From contig JANBPK010001492.1 of NCBI GenBank assembly GCA_027579435.1, positions 1-64,000 of the forward strand: a stretch of DNA of 64,000 nucleotides, given 5' to 3'. Both the position numbers and the translations under genes were made by a program. Below are positions 1-14,086 of the stretch, piece after piece (position 1 is the first letter of the stretch; each line of letters opens with the position of its first letter). Below the pieces are notes generated by a model. The model was given only the letters and a program-made list of their open reading frames with translations, was not told where the DNA came from and did not search any database. Source of the DNA: Candolleomyces eurysporus (Eukaryota; Basidiomycota; Agaricomycetes; Agaricales; Psathyrellaceae).

Positions 1-70
1 TTCGATAAGCAACCCAACCATTGTTGAGTGGATAAAAGTCTGACGCTCTAGCCGATTGAGCTAGGCGGGC
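1..70 (-). tRNA. tRNA-Lys (UUU), partial, intron-containing
   Basis: On the minus strand positions 70-31 give a complete 5' half: acceptor strand GCCCGCC, a D-arm, and an anticodon stem TCAGA followed by CTTTTA. This half is identical over about 42 nt to the complete tRNA-Lys at 150-250. After the A 3' of the anticodon the sequence departs into an intron of at least 30 nt that runs off the window edge, so the 3' half lies outside. The intron differs from that of the neighbouring copy, so this is a second gene or a 5'-half duplicate. Without the missing 3' half I cannot say whether it is functional. Confidence 0.7.
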
Positions 71-136
71 GTGCCGAGGTTATTCCGCCTGACCTTTACC
101 ATCTCTCCCGCCGATCGATGATCAGTAAAGTGCTGC

Positions 137-141
137 AAAAA
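137..141 (-). terminator. RNA polymerase III terminator
   Basis: The plus strand has AAAAA, which reads TTTTT on the minus strand 8 nt beyond the last base of the complete tRNA-Lys gene. This is the usual Pol III stop signal and spacing. Confidence 0.65.
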
Positions 142-149
142 TCTCACTA

Positions 150-250
150 GCCCACCGCGAGGGTCGAACTCGCAGCCTTCAGATGACTTGATCCAGGACG
201 GAAATCTATGGATAAAAGTCTGACGCTCTAGCCGATTGAGCTAGGCGGGC
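150..250 (-). tRNA. tRNA-Lys (UUU) with 28-nt intron
   Basis: The minus strand folds as a full cloverleaf. The acceptor pairs GCCCGCC with GGTGGGC. The anticodon stem is TCAGA/TCTGA, with loop CTTTTAA once a 28-nt intron after position 37 is removed. The variable loop is AGGCT, and the T-arm is GCGAG-TTCGACC-CTCGC. Mature length is 73 nt without CCA. The anticodon TTT specifies lysine. A T5 terminator follows. The gene stands 80 bp from the partial second copy. Confidence 0.93.
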
Positions 251-503
251 TCGATTTGTAATTCACGGGAGACCTACAGCCGGACAGTCAGCTCCCATGG
301 CCTAATTGGAGAAGGATTAAAATAACCGCTGGAGACATTCTAAACACGATAGTGAGCTTATAATCTCATACATGTCGCACCTCGTACCGCTATGATAGTT
401 TCAGATTTGCGGGATTTACCACTAGCGGAATGCGCCCATGGCAAGATGTCATAATCGTGTCATAGTTGTATCTTAGACTGTCTCGGGATTCCTGCACTAA
501 CAA

Positions 504-511
504 GATATAAA
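504..511 (+). promoter_or_regulatory. TATA-like box of the CON-6 gene
   Basis: GATATAAAG lies about 90 nt upstream of the CON-6 start, followed by a purine-rich then pyrimidine-rich leader. The rest of 251-599 shows no coding frame and is taken as the promoter shared by the minus-strand tRNA and the plus-strand CON-6 gene. Confidence 0.45.
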
Positions 512-599
512 GGCGAAGAGAAAGGGAGGGAGAAAATCAATATCCATTCGCACTCCTCGCACTCAACCACCTATCTTACTATACTCTCATCATCTCATC

Positions 600-1019
600 A
601 TGTCTTCGAGTGAGTGGAACCTGTTGTATACTTGTTCGTCAACGTCTAACGCTGTCACAGCTCAACACAAGGATCCCACTCGCGTTGCCGCTGGGTTAAA
701 GGCTTCGATTCATAATCCCAATGTTTCCGATGAGGCCAAGACCCGTGCTCACGAGAAGTTGGATAAGTTGGAAGGTGGAAACGTCGAAGTATCCCAAGAT
801 CAGTCCAAGTTGCCTTCCGGTGCTATGGAAGACGATATAGAGCAAGACGGGGTAAATAATCAAGTTTTGGGGGGATATAAGGCTACTTTGCACAGTGAGT
901 TCTACTCCGGTTCAACTTGGAGTGATTCGGACTCACGCCTTCTAGATCCTCAGGTTTCAGAGAAGGCTAAAGCCAATGCCAAACAGGTTTTAGACGATTA
1001 TGGTGTTTCAGAGGATTGA
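600..1019 (+). CDS. con-6: CON-6 family (conidiation-specific protein 6-like)
   Basis: Model: 600-609, 661-894, 946-1019, giving 105 aa. After splicing the protein contains two Con-6 repeats. The first is centred on GLKASIHNPNVSDEAK, the second on GYKATLHNPQVSEKAK, and each ends in KxxxxL-type helices. Con-6 proteins are small, hydrophilic, abundant proteins of asexual development and stress in fungi, and their molecular role is not settled. Both introns are exactly 51 nt, and both repeats are interrupted at comparable places or bounded by splice sites. The introns keep the frame and contain no stop, so an unspliced reading of 139 aa is open. The spliced model is preferred because it restores the second repeat motif HNPQVS across the junction. 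The TATA-like box upstream suggests a strongly regulated gene. Confidence 0.92.
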   Translation: MSSSEWNLLYTCSSTSNAVTAQHKDPTRVAAGLKASIHNPNVSDEAKTRAHEKLDKLEGGNVEVSQDQSKLPSGAMEDDIEQDGVNNQVLGGYKATLHSEFYSGSTWSDSDSRLLDPQVSEKAKANAKQVLDDYGVSED

Positions 1020-1340
1020 AGTTTATTTTTGAACCTCACGTCTGGAGGAGAACGAGCAGTCGAAATGTAAAATATTATATTTGTCCACATGTAGTCAAAG
1101 TCAGAAACGATAGTGTTGCCAGATTTGACGATAAAGTGAATTGCTCTAAGCGCCCGTTAAGCGGTCAAAAAGTAGATGGTCCACGTGGAGATTCATCAAG
1201 CCCCAAATGACGGCTAGCATGTGATATCTGCTGCTCACTGGCAGGCAGCACGATGTCACCTCACTGTTCACAGACTGCGATTCTGAGACGACCAACGGGC
1301 TCAACTAGCTTCAAGGCTCTTTGAAAGCCTTCAACTCGCC
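1020..1340. other. intergenic, no gene seen
   Basis: This interval runs between the CON-6 stop and the next start. It contains only short frames without splice support. The last 60 bp before the downstream ATG are a plausible leader. Confidence 0.6.
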
Positions 1341-2041
1341 ATGGCTGGTCCCGAAGCACCAAAACGTGTTCCCTGGGCAGTGCATGCTGCACGTCAGCTC
1401 AAACTCATCCTGCCTGGAGGCCTATTGACCTATTACATCGGAGTATTGGAGGAGTTCTGGAGGACGTTACATGGATTGAATGGATCTCTCGGAAGGTGTG
1501 TTACCCTCCTCTTGACAGGCTTATGCTCGATTCTGACCTGCTGTCATAGAACTGGAGCTCTAGGAGCCGGAGGCCTCGGCTTGGCCACAGTCACTCTCTT
1601 CATCTACATTCTACTGATACCTTTCCTGACCGGTGAAGAACCCGATGTATGTGGCTGCCTACAGGATCCATGGAATATGTGTCGTCTTAACTGATTGAAC
1701 ACTAGTTTCGTTCGTGGCGCCAGACCCCCACCCTCTCAACCGTGATTCCTGTGAGTCTGGCCTGCTTTCTCTTGGCCGTTAACTGATTGAGCCCTCGGAA
1801 AGTTGTTGACTGTTTCTATCGTCGTCGGATGGCTCCTAGCTGTAACAACTCTGGGCCAATGGTCCAATCTGGGATATATTTGGGCAATAATTGGAGGTAC
1901 GTTGGCGCAGTGCACCGTTGCTGATCATGACGCCCACCGTTTGCTCACTGGAATGGATGTTCGACAGTCAGTGCTGTGTATACACTCGCCTTTGGTTTGC
2001 TTGCCCTTATTCCATCACCAAAAGCAAAGCGAAAGGCATAG
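1341..2041 (+). CDS. small multi-pass membrane protein, unknown function
   Basis: Model: 1341-1495, 1550-1646, 1706-1750, 1803-1896, 1968-2041, giving 154 aa. All four introns are GT-AG, 52-71 nt, and the exon sum is in frame to TAG. The protein begins MAGPEAPKRVPWAVHAARQ. It has a first hydrophobic stretch (LPGGLLTYYIG), a strong segment around residues 60-78 (LATVTLFIYILLIPFL) and two more helices (LLTVSIVVGWLLAVTTLG and YTLAFGLLALIPS). The C-terminus is basic, SPKAKRKA, resembling a dilysine-type cytosolic tail of ER proteins. I do not recognise the family, and residence in ER or another endomembrane is only inference. Confidence 0.8.
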
Positions 2042-2287
2042 CAACATCTTGTAGTGCGCTTGTACAATACTCGAATAGACCTTCCACGTGATGTCATTGT
2101 TGCTGAGTGCATCATCGATTTGAGACGGAGTTCAGCATTGCCCGTCGCCCGTCGCCTGTACTGCCCCCATGTTCTGCTCTACTGCTTACTCGTAACCTTT
2201 TTATACCTTCCAACTTACTGTTGTATTTCTACTCCCTTATCTATCGCATGTACGGCTACGGTGCAGCAAGCCCCCCCTCTCCACCAC

Positions 2288-2725
2288 ATGAACAACCCCT
2301 TCGTCAACTCAAACGATCCCTCCCATGCCAGTTCCCGGTTTCCGGCCCTAACGACCTCCCCCGGCCTCGATATCAACCAACAGCAACAGTACTCTCAGTG
2401 GCCTAACACAGGCTCGGTATCTGGGGGATATGGTCAACAGCAAGGCTACGGCTATGCGCAGCAGCAACCGTCGGGGTTCGTAGGGTCCCCTCAATATGCC
2501 CCGAGCTCCCCGAGCCAATTCCAGCCAACGAGCTCGTTCGGTCAACAGCTGAGCGCGAGTGTCCATGGCTCTAGCTACGGTTATTTGTCCGGACAACCCA
2601 CCGGACTTCCTCAGCAGCAGCAGGCCCCCCTCGGACCCGCGCAGCAGCAGATCGCCAACAATCCAGGTTACGTCGCTCAATTCGACCCCTATGGATCTTT
2701 GTCTCAATGGGACGGATCCACCCAA

Positions 2726-2758
<33 letters not shown>

Positions 2759-3340
2759 TACCAGCAGTACCAGCAGTACCAGCAAGTCCCGCAGCAGCAG
2801 TATGGTAATACTACCAACTACGGAAGCCGGATTATGTCGCCCGGTCCCGCAACGGCATCGGATGGCGTTTCGCCAACCGGAGACCTTCATCCACGGGAAT
2901 ATCTTCGGACACACAAGGCTGAAATTGAAGGATGGAATAGTGCTGGATGGAATCAATTTTTCAAGACTTTCGATGCCCTGGGCAACTCTTGGAATGCCCG
3001 GAAGACTGCGTGTGGGCCGCAGCTGGAGCAACTCAAGGCCCAGCTTCCCTTCGCCGGTCTCTACCAACAAGGAGTTCAAGCTCAACTTACCATGGTTCAG
3101 CAAATGCAAAAGGAAGCCGAGAACAATTTTGGTACGTCCCACAGCTGTGCAGTGTCAATAATAGATCTTTGGTTAATTAAGCCATTTGGAACAGATGCGG
3201 TCACTGCAGCCAAATATCAGTTAGAAGAGGTCTTCCATGGATACCGGCAGTCAGGCGATGCTGCAAGCAAGCGACGAGTCCGAGAGGCTACTAACTCGGC
3301 CATGAACTCTCTTCCTCCATGGCCACCTGCTAGTCTCTAA
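2288..3340 (+). CDS. glutamine-rich conserved fungal protein, unknown function
   Basis: Model: 2288-3131, 3195-3340, giving 329 aa. The N-terminal two thirds are low-complexity Q/S/P/G/Y-rich, with YGQQQGYG-type repeats, a run of about 12 Gln and then YQQ repeats. The C-terminal third (from about DLHPREYLRTHK) is a compact, charged helical region with many Trp and Phe, such as EIEGWNSAGWNQFFKTFD. The start chosen is the first ATG (MNNPFVNSN) in this frame; the frame stays open upstream without an ATG. The 63-nt intron keeps the frame and has no stop. A nuclear or RNA-granule scaffold is suggested by composition only. Confidence 0.75.
2723..2790 (+). repeat. CAG/CAA poly-Gln and YQQ tandem repeat
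   Basis: A run of mixed CAA and CAG codons is followed by three near-perfect CAGTACCAG units encoding YQQ. The repeat is inside the Q-rich gene and is likely length-variable. Confidence 0.85.
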
Positions 3341-3624
3341 CGCACCGCGATGTCACTTACGAAATATTTTCCNTTTTTTTGGGTCCCGTATTACATGTGT
3401 TATTTCAGTGGAATAAGCCACCCTGTACTAAGTAGTAAGTACTACAACGCGTCTATGTAACAATGAATTATCTATGCGATTTCTGCAAATTGTTGCCCCT
3501 CGGCAATCACCAACCCCCGACCGGTCTTCAAGAAACCGGAAACCATGCTTATGCCCCTGAGGGCGGGGAAGCTAAATACACCCATTTCTTCTTCTTACCA
3601 ACCCTTTCGTTTTTGCTCTGCACC

Positions 3625-5178
3625 ATGGCTCCCTCTTCATACAAGCGCATCGTCCTCAACTCTCGGCCAGTCGCCGACATCGAGCCTGATACATTCAGGA
3701 CCGAGGTCGCACCGTTCTCTCAACTCAAGGCTGGGGAAGGACAGGTTGTCGTCCAGTGCACCTACCTGTCGTTGGACCCCGCTATGAGAGGGTATATCAG
3801 GGATGTGCGAAGCTATTTGCCTCCGGTGCAGATTGGAGAGGTGAGTACTGTGGTTTGACCCTTGGCGCGAGGAAGAGGCCCATTATAACACCTTGAACCC
3901 ACAAGGTTATGCGTGCTGCTGGACTCGGCGTTGTCGTCCAAGCTGGCCCAGGGAGCAAACTCAAAGTGGGGGACTATGTTAGCGGTGCTTGGGGTACGTC
4001 CTTGGTTTTCGTCGCCGACCGGCTGGTCCTCATCGAACCCCTTTGGCAGGTATGCAAGAATACGCGGTTGCTAAAGACAAGCACCTCGAGAAACTGGAGT
4101 AGGTTCCACAGCGGGATCCTTGTTTTTCCCGGTGTCTGATAGTCTTGCTCTGTAGGCTCCCTGCTGGTATCGAACCCCTGGACTACCTCAACGTCCTCGG
4201 TAGCTCAGGTAGGTAGATTGCACTACCCTCTAGCAAGTCCGTGGACCGAGCGCTGATCCTATTCTCAATACAGGCTTAACCGCCTACTTCGTAAGTCTTG
4301 AAACCCCGTCATTCACAGACCATTATCTCAAATCTGTATAACAGGGCTTGAAAGACATTGGTCAGCTCAAGGCGGGCGAGAAGCTCGTTGTCTCCGGAGC
4401 AGCCGGCTCTGTCGGTACCATCGCATGCCAACTGGGAAAGGCAGCTGGTGCAAAAGTCTACGCCATCGCTGGTGGCCCAGAGAAATGCAAATGGCTTGAG
4501 CAAGAGATCGGTGTCGAAAAGGCATTGGATTACAAGAGCCCATCTTTCTTCGCGGATGTTAAGAAACATGTTGGCTACCTAGACGTCTACTTTGATAACG
4601 TCGGCGGGGATATCCTGGACTTCATGCTTACAAGGCTGAACAAGGACGCAAGGATTGTGCTTTGTGGTGCGTTATGCTTTATTTGGGTTTTGTTACGGTG
4701 GGGATTGACGATGGTATCGACAGGTGCTATCTCGCAATACAGTGAGCACAACACTCGGCCCACTTTGGGTTTAGCCTTAACGCTTTCACAGATGCTGTTA
4801 AGCCCAATGGCTTGAAGGCGTATATGAACCTCATCTCTCAGCGAGCGACACTGCGAGGTTTCATTGTGTAAGGAGCCTCTTGTTAATACTCCTGTGGCTT
4901 TCACTAACCACATTATGGGCCAGAATGGACTACGAGGATAGATATCCTGAAGCACTTGCGGCACTGCGCAAGGGACTCGTGAGTGGGTCAATCAAACGGA
5001 AATTCCACCTTGTAGAAGGTGGCATCGAGGAGGCGCCCAAAGCCTTGCCAATGCTCTTCTCCGGAGGGAATACAGGAAAGCTGTAAGCTTCGGCCACGCT
5101 ATAAATATACTTCGGCACTAACGCACATCCAGGGTTGTGAGGGTTTCCAACGAACCAAGCGTCCGGGCTAAACTGTAA
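3625..5178 (+). CDS. NADPH-dependent MDR-family oxidoreductase (alkenal/enone reductase type)
   Basis: Model: 3625-3840, 3906-3993, 4050-4098, 4156-4208, 4274-4290, 4345-4666, 4724-4741, 4792-4867, 4924-5082, 5133-5178, giving 347 aa in ten exons. The N-terminal GroES-like part contains YLSLDPAMRGYI, typical of prostaglandin reductase/leukotriene B4 dehydrogenase and 2-alkenal reductases. The Rossmann motif is VVSGAAGSVGTIACQLGK, and it is followed by VYFDNVGGDILD and a C-terminal lobe ending in a GKLVVRVS-like strand. No structural zinc-ligand cluster is visible, as in this zinc-independent branch. Expected role: reduction of the C=C bond of reactive enones and alkenals with NADPH in the cytosol. 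The 17- and 18-nt exons make automatic models prone to error. Confidence 0.9.
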
Positions 5179-5430
5179 CGGCGGAGACATTCGAGTTGAT
5201 AGTGCGCTCATGTTTGCACGATGTACAGTGGTATCCAAAGATATCGAACCTCGGGGTGGTACATAAAGAAATCTAAGCATGCATAGCAGACAAAACCAAG
5301 TGACGGTGAGATAACCAAGGAAGAACAAATAACAATATACACTACCCAAAATTAAGGGTCCGAATAGATATCGTCAATGAGCTGTTGAAGTCAAAATTAA
5401 TAGGGGGTGTCCGGGGCGGATGTAAGTAGA

Positions 5431-6890
5431 TTAGTGTCGTGAGCTGTGACCGGCGATGCTGGCGGGATAATAATCTGGAGGTGGTTCGTTGGGGACTGGA
5501 GTTTGCCGCGATTGCACCAAAGTCATCTGCTCCCGTAATGCCGCGAGCTCTGCCAACATCTCGTCATTATCCGTGTTATTCCTCCTCACGGCTGTTGCCC
5601 GAGAACCACCAACGCTAGTCCTGCGCTCCAGCTCAGCGATTTGCTTGTCTAGCCGCTCTCGTTCACGCCGCAGTTCCTCAGCAATTTTGCTTTTGGAAAC
5701 TTTCCGCCGGTGTGCGCCTACGAGTGGATTTGAAGTGTCGTTCGTTGATACAGAGCTTGCACTGTGCATGCTGTCGCCGATTGTGCTGTTGGCGGTCAAC
5801 TCTGTGGGTAATCGCTCGATGGCACCGGGGGTGAAGAAGTTCCTGTTCGCATTGTTCGCCAACATGGCCAGCCGAGCTTTCTCTGCTCGTGCATCACTTG
5901 GTTGATGCCCGTTGACAGCACCAGAAGCGATGGTGGGACTCCCTGTGGTCCCCCCGTTGCTGGGGACCTGCTCAGAAGTTGATTGCGGGATGATGAAGGG
6001 TGAGATAATGTCCTTTTCCTTGAGCTTCTTCTTCTTTTCCAGTTCTTCAGGAGTGAGAGGCCTCCCCTGCTTGCGGATGCAATACAAGAGCACAAAGAAT
6101 AGAACGAGCAAGGCAACTCCTCCCACAACTCCACCAGCGATGGCTGCAACGGGCAGCTTATGGGTTGATGTTTCCGCAGTTGTTGATGCTTGAGCGGGAC
6201 TTGTCGACGATGAAGTGGGGGCGGACTGGGTAAGGACGACGCCTGTTGTGGTGTCTGCCGCACTACTACTAGATGATGATGCAAGAGTTCACATCCGTTT
6301 CGAAGATCTCGGTGCCGTCACTCACCTGTACGAAGATGATGGAGGGGTTCTCGCTGCGTAGACCTGGAAAGCGGGAGATGTCGCAAGCACCCGTCTCTCA
6401 CTGTTGGCTGCTGTGAGTGTTAATTCTTGGAATATTGAATGTTGCTCACCTTGAGGTTGCATCCACCATTCGAACAATATATCCAGTACTGCGGTGACGG
6501 TGAGCGCTGCAGTCGTCTAGATTCGAGTCGCAGCACTCACCCAGGAGGTATCGTTTCAGGCAGTGGAAAACCAGCATCCGGCGTCCTCTCCAAATCGTGT
6601 CTTGCGAATAAGGTTGTCGAGTTGTTTCGCTCCGTGTCCGCCAAGATAACATCCACATATTGAGGCTCTCCACTCTCCCGCGTTGTGTCGAAAAACATCA
6701 CTGTTAGCGGCGTTGGACGGTCGGTTTTCCATGGTGCAAGTGTGAACGTGAGCGCATCGACAGAACAGATTAAAGGAGAGACAACAGTTAGGTGCCTGTA
6801 TTGAGCGCACCACCAGGTGAGTAAACACGCGTCTTCCACAGTGGCTCGATGTACTGACCAGAAAAACAGGCAGGGTAGAGAACGACGCAT
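5431..6890 (-). CDS. single-pass membrane protein with Ser/Thr-rich ectodomain
   Basis: Model (5' to 3'): 6890-6859, 6795-6541, 6488-6450, 6400-6326, 6268-5431, giving 412 aa. The N-terminus MRRSLPCLFFWHLTVVSPL looks like a signal peptide. A lumenal/extracellular part follows that ends in a Thr/Ser-rich mucin-like stretch. A transmembrane helix (VAGGVVGGVALLVLFFVLLY in essence) is followed by the basic stop-transfer CIRKQGR. The cytoplasmic tail of about 230 aa carries a charged coiled coil (KSKIAEELRRERERLDKQIAELERR) and a proline-rich end, PVPNEPPPDYYP. This architecture is very common in Agaricomycetes as uncharacterised sensor-like proteins. PPPDYY could bind WW domains. Function is unknown. 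Confidence 0.85.
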
Positions 6891-7925
6891 TTCAAGGATT
6901 CACGAGCGCGACCTTGGTGAATCTAGGCGATGGAGGGCATAGAAAATGTCCAGGTCGTCACAAGCGAAGAAGGAAAAGGTAACAAGGGCCAGGGCTAGGT
7001 CTCTCGGCTACAGCTCATCAGAAGCCATCATAACAAACGCCGTTTTCGCATAGTCGTTGGTCTCGTTGCGGCCTTGGGCCACCGACAAACAGCGCCAGGG
7101 TCTCAGCCATCAACGATGCCAACTCGCATCAAATTTTGCCGCGTCCGGGTTGGTAAGTGCGTGTGGGGCCCTCGTCATCCAACGCCTGTTTCTGTTCAAA
7201 CTTGGGTGATCCCTAAAAGAAGCAGATTCGAACTGTGATGTACCCACTGTAACTCAGCACCAGTGTGCCCATGCATTACTGCACGAGAACCCTCAGCTCG
7301 TCGCGGATCCCGAGCGCTTAAAACATATTACAGCATTTGCACTCGTTCGGGCAACAAGGCCACTCGGCTGGGGAGCGTCCCTGCACTTGCCTTCATCCGT
7401 TCTCCGCCACGGTGGAGCACTTTTGGTGACCTTATTGGAGGCCGTTGCTTAGGTGACTGCCTGGTTTATGGCGCGACAATATTGACCCTTCTACTTGCCC
7501 TCTACTACTCTGCAGTACGAACTCACTGCCCGCGCTCCGCAAAATTGACGTGGAATGTTCATTATTCTATACGCGCATATGAAACTACATTCAACAAGGC
7601 GGTAACCGGACGGGCAACCGGCGACGCCCAGAAAGTGTGGCGTTCACACCTTTACCAATCCTGATTTTTCTGATGTTTCCAGACGAAGGACACGTCTATT
7701 GTATGTAGCATTGTATATGAAGTACAATATTGAGTTTGTGGGCCTCAGCATCGCGTCGCTTTGAAGGCTTGAAGCCCGAAGTGGACCCCAAGGTCTCTGA
7801 TCATAACAGGGGTAAATAACACCGAATATTGATTGACTAGGCACTCGCCTGAGATTGGCTCATCATCACGGCGCGCGCGTTAAGCTCAACCCTCTGGCCT
7901 CATCTACCGTCTTTCATTCCAAACC
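6891..7925. other. divergent intergenic region, about 1 kb, no gene seen
   Basis: This region lies between the divergent membrane-protein gene and cullin-3. The only longer frame (7263-7664, plus) has no ATG context, no splice support and no protein-like composition. It probably holds two promoters. Confidence 0.6.
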
Positions 7926-10938
<3,013 letters not shown>

Positions 10939-11125
10939 TGAAGTGACATTTCCTACTGTTGCATTTTACTCACTGTATCATTTATGGGCAATCATGAGCA
11001 TTTTTTACACCTAGGGTATGTACAACGGAATCCGAGATTACAATACAGCAGCTGACTGTCCGTATATCAGGTCCATCTGTATTCTACATCATAATGCAAA
11101 AGATTGGAGGAAATGAAAGACGAAG

Positions 11126-11888
11126 TTAGATGGAGATTCCCCTAGCGGCCTTAGCAGCAGCCTCTGCGATGAGGACAGATTGAAGTGAGTTGACGCCGTC
11201 CCAGTTGGATCCGCCTGGTACGACGAGAGTGTTTCCGATGGATGATCCCTTGATGCCAAAGTCGACGATGTTCACGCTGCCGTTCAGGAGGAGCTGTTCC
11301 AATTGGCCAGCAACGCCGGCGTCGAAACCGGGGACTCGTCCGTTCAACCTCTGGAGATCCCTGCCGAAGAGGTCGAACCCGCCGAGGAATTGCTGGAGGA
11401 CGACGGTCTGCAACTCAACCTCGCACAATTCCTGGAGGAAGATCCTGATAGACATTGTGTTAGGCAACGAATGGCGCTCCGTATTGCAATGCCACTACTT
11501 ACTGCTTGGTGAACTCTTGGATGATGGCCAATTGTTGCTGCACAAGGTTGATCTGTTGAGCCTGGCAGGCACCTCCGGCTTGTTGAACGAGGATCTGGTT
11601 GAGGGATCCATCGAAGTTGTTGACTCCTCCGAAGAAGTCGAAGAATCCGTTGGCGTGTTGGCCGAAGACGTTCTGGTTGGCTAGCAGAGTGGCGAGGTCA
11701 ACACCGCCTACAAGACCGGACCTTCCCGACAAAGCTGTGTTCTCGGTGAGTGATCATCTCATTACTTGGATTCGGAGAAGCTTACAGTGTTCACCCTCGG
11801 GGTGGTGGGCAATCGGAGTACCCAAGGCATAACGAGCGAAAGTCACAAAAACGATGGCGACCAAGTGGAAAGAACGAGCAAACAACAT
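11126..11888 (-). CDS. secreted protein of unknown function
   Basis: Model: 11888-11786, 11734-11503, 11444-11126, giving 217 aa. The N-terminus MLFARSFHLVAIVFVTFARYALG is a signal peptide with likely cleavage after ALG. The mature protein is rich in Gln, Asn and Leu. It has FFDFFGGVNNFDGSLNQIL, LVQQQLAIIQEFTKQIFLQEL and a VVPGGSNWDGVNSLQ segment, and only two Cys (GACQAQQ and LCEVE), possibly one disulphide. I know similar uncharacterised secreted proteins from mushrooms but no named domain. A TATA box is visible about 205 nt upstream, which suggests strong or regulated expression. The gene converges on cullin-3 with 187 bp between stops. Confidence 0.85.
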
Positions 11889-14086
11889 TTTGAAAAAAGT
11901 GAAGAAGGGTGAAAGTCGAAGATAAAGTGGATGTGGTGGATGAAGAGATGTGTGAAGTCGATGAAAGAAAGGACTAAAGCACAAGAGCCAACCTGGGCGA
12001 AAAAGTGAACGAAGGGGAAACTGGGAAGGGGGAAGGAAAGAAGCGAACTGCTAAGAACTGAGGAATGATGACCCATCTCAGAATCCTCTCCCTCTTTATA
12101 CATCTCCAGACTAGCTGGTGCTCTGCGTTTACTTCGTTTGACGTAAGTGATATTCCCATAGAGACCTTTTCGAAGTGAAAAACGACACAAACGGGTCTTA
12201 GGATGGGCCCCATATCCGACGAAGATGCTAATTTCAAATGGCCATATCAGGAAGGTGATTGCAACAATTTCGCGAGTTGTTAGTAGCAGCGATGGTGGTT
12301 GCTGACTCAATAGTCCGAAGTCCATTGAAATGGCAGGAACCGTCACCTTAGTTTCCAAAAGAATCTTCTGAAGTGTCTTCTGACTTTACAACGGGTGCTG
12401 GGTGGCATCTTTACCATAGCTTAGGAATCTCTGGGCGAGTGATTCAGTCAAACCAGCGAGATGGATCCAGGAAGCCATGACATCCTTTGACTACGTTGCA
12501 GGTGCCAGTGTTTTGGGCGGCTAAACGCATCACGGATGGAATGGTGACGGCGACGCAAGAAGTAAGGCCAGAGTCTAGCCATATCAATTCTGCGATGATA
12601 TCGAGCTGGATGTAGTCTCTGTGTATGCAAGGTCACTATAGTACTTGGTGAATCGGTTTCCAACATGATGGCCCCATCCTTCTTGTACATAGGAAACAGC
12701 TGGTATCATTTGAACGACTACTCATCCTCACAATCGCCACGCTCATTCAACACAGCTACAAGCCAAGATCCGTGGGACGTCAGTGAAGGCGACTTGACGT
12801 CGGACGCATTCAAGCATCCTAGCAACCCCGGACCCTCCCCCTCTCCACGATGCAGAAACGCGGCCCCCCAGCAATGACCCTTTTGCCTCATGAGCGCTGG
12901 CCGCCAGTAGTAACTAAAGCCGAGTCTGCAGCCACCGGAAAAATTCTTGAGCGATTCTAGTCCAACCGGCCGAAAATATATTCGTCACCAACCACGATCC
13001 CAGACGAAGACGAATCGGCGCTCAAACGGTTGCTGAAACCGGGAAATGTTTGGCAGTGTAGGAGAAGAACCCCACGGTCCAACATTTCAAGAGAGGGAAA
13101 CGTGGGTAATATATGACGGGTCTCCTACTGTAGCTTCTTGGTTGCTTACCGCCGGTCGATTTTCGCTCGCTGGAACCGGCACACCAACCATACCCAGTTC
13201 GCTCTGAATGAGCCTAAAATGATCATCACGAGAAGCTTCAATCGAGTACCAAAAGTTCTGTGGAGGTACTTAGGCCATAAGCTTTTAAGTTAATCGTCGA
13301 GCTCGACGCTTCCAGACAACTTCCGTAGAGAGGTAAAGCGGGGAAATGAAAAGGGTCAACGCAACGGAAGATGGATATCCCAAATGTTGAATAATCAGAC
13401 TTGCGAGAAAACGAGGACGTCGAAGAAAAACNAAAAAAATGGAAACGATGCTTCTGCTCTTCCCTCTCGTTATTTAATTTGAAAAAAAATAATCTCCCAA
13501 TAAGACTCTTCTAGCCCCAGAAATGAGTTCACTGCCGCATTGCCAGTCGTGTCGTTCAGCTGGAAACTGAGTATTAAATTGCTTTCCAGAAAAGGAAATG
13601 ATCTAAAAATAGAGCTTCGCCAACGGCGCAAAGACTTCGTTCAATTAGCGGGGGAGCTTCAGTGCAAATTGCTTCCTGGCTAGAATCCAGCAGAGAAGAC
13701 TGAGAGAAGATATAAGAATGGTAAAGAGCTGCGGAAAGCTGACCGTCGGGCAACGTGTCGGGGCCCTGAAATATCGCATAGCCAAGTCAATCTGTATTCG
13801 TGGTCGGTCCACTCATCCGCGGCCAAGACAGGAGGTCGCAACCTGGAGGAGCAGCCGAAGTGAATTTTTAACGAAGGCTGTGAAGATTCACCTCCTACTC
13901 CTGAGCGCACCACTCGCCCTCTCACGAAGAACCAACACAACGGTTCAGCACCGACCGGTAGTAAAGCGAGTCCTCTAATGGTTAACATCCCATGACAACC
14001 AGACCAACAAGTTGGTAGAGAAGGAATGACGTCCACTCAAGGCTATGGGTATCATTGTCCTCTCATTTCCGTCTAGTTTACATACA
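11889..14086. other. 2.2-kb intergenic region, one N at 13432, no confident gene
   Basis: This is the upstream region of the secreted-protein gene up to the 3' end of scj1. It includes a 70-codon ATG frame at 12665-12877 (plus) with no supporting features, and AT-rich stretches near 13420-13490 with an N beside an A7 run. Nothing else looks coding on either strand. Confidence 0.55.
12093..12100 (-). promoter_or_regulatory. TATA box of the secreted-protein gene
   Basis: On the minus strand TATAAAGAGG occurs about 205 nt before the ATG at 11888. It is followed by a GA-rich then CT-rich leader typical of strong fungal promoters. Confidence 0.55.

Noticed and set aside
2348..3142. 264-codon minus frame opposite the Q-rich gene, with a Leu run
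   Set aside because: It is the antisense of the CAG repeat (poly-Leu). The plus strand has the ATG, intron and stop of a coherent protein.
7263..7664. 133-codon plus frame in the intergenic region before cullin-3
   Set aside because: It starts at GTG, has no splice signals and has no protein-like composition.
12665..12877. 70-codon ATG frame beginning MMAPSFLYIGNS
   Set aside because: It is isolated and has no promoter, splice or conservation hint. It could be a real small gene but nothing supports it.
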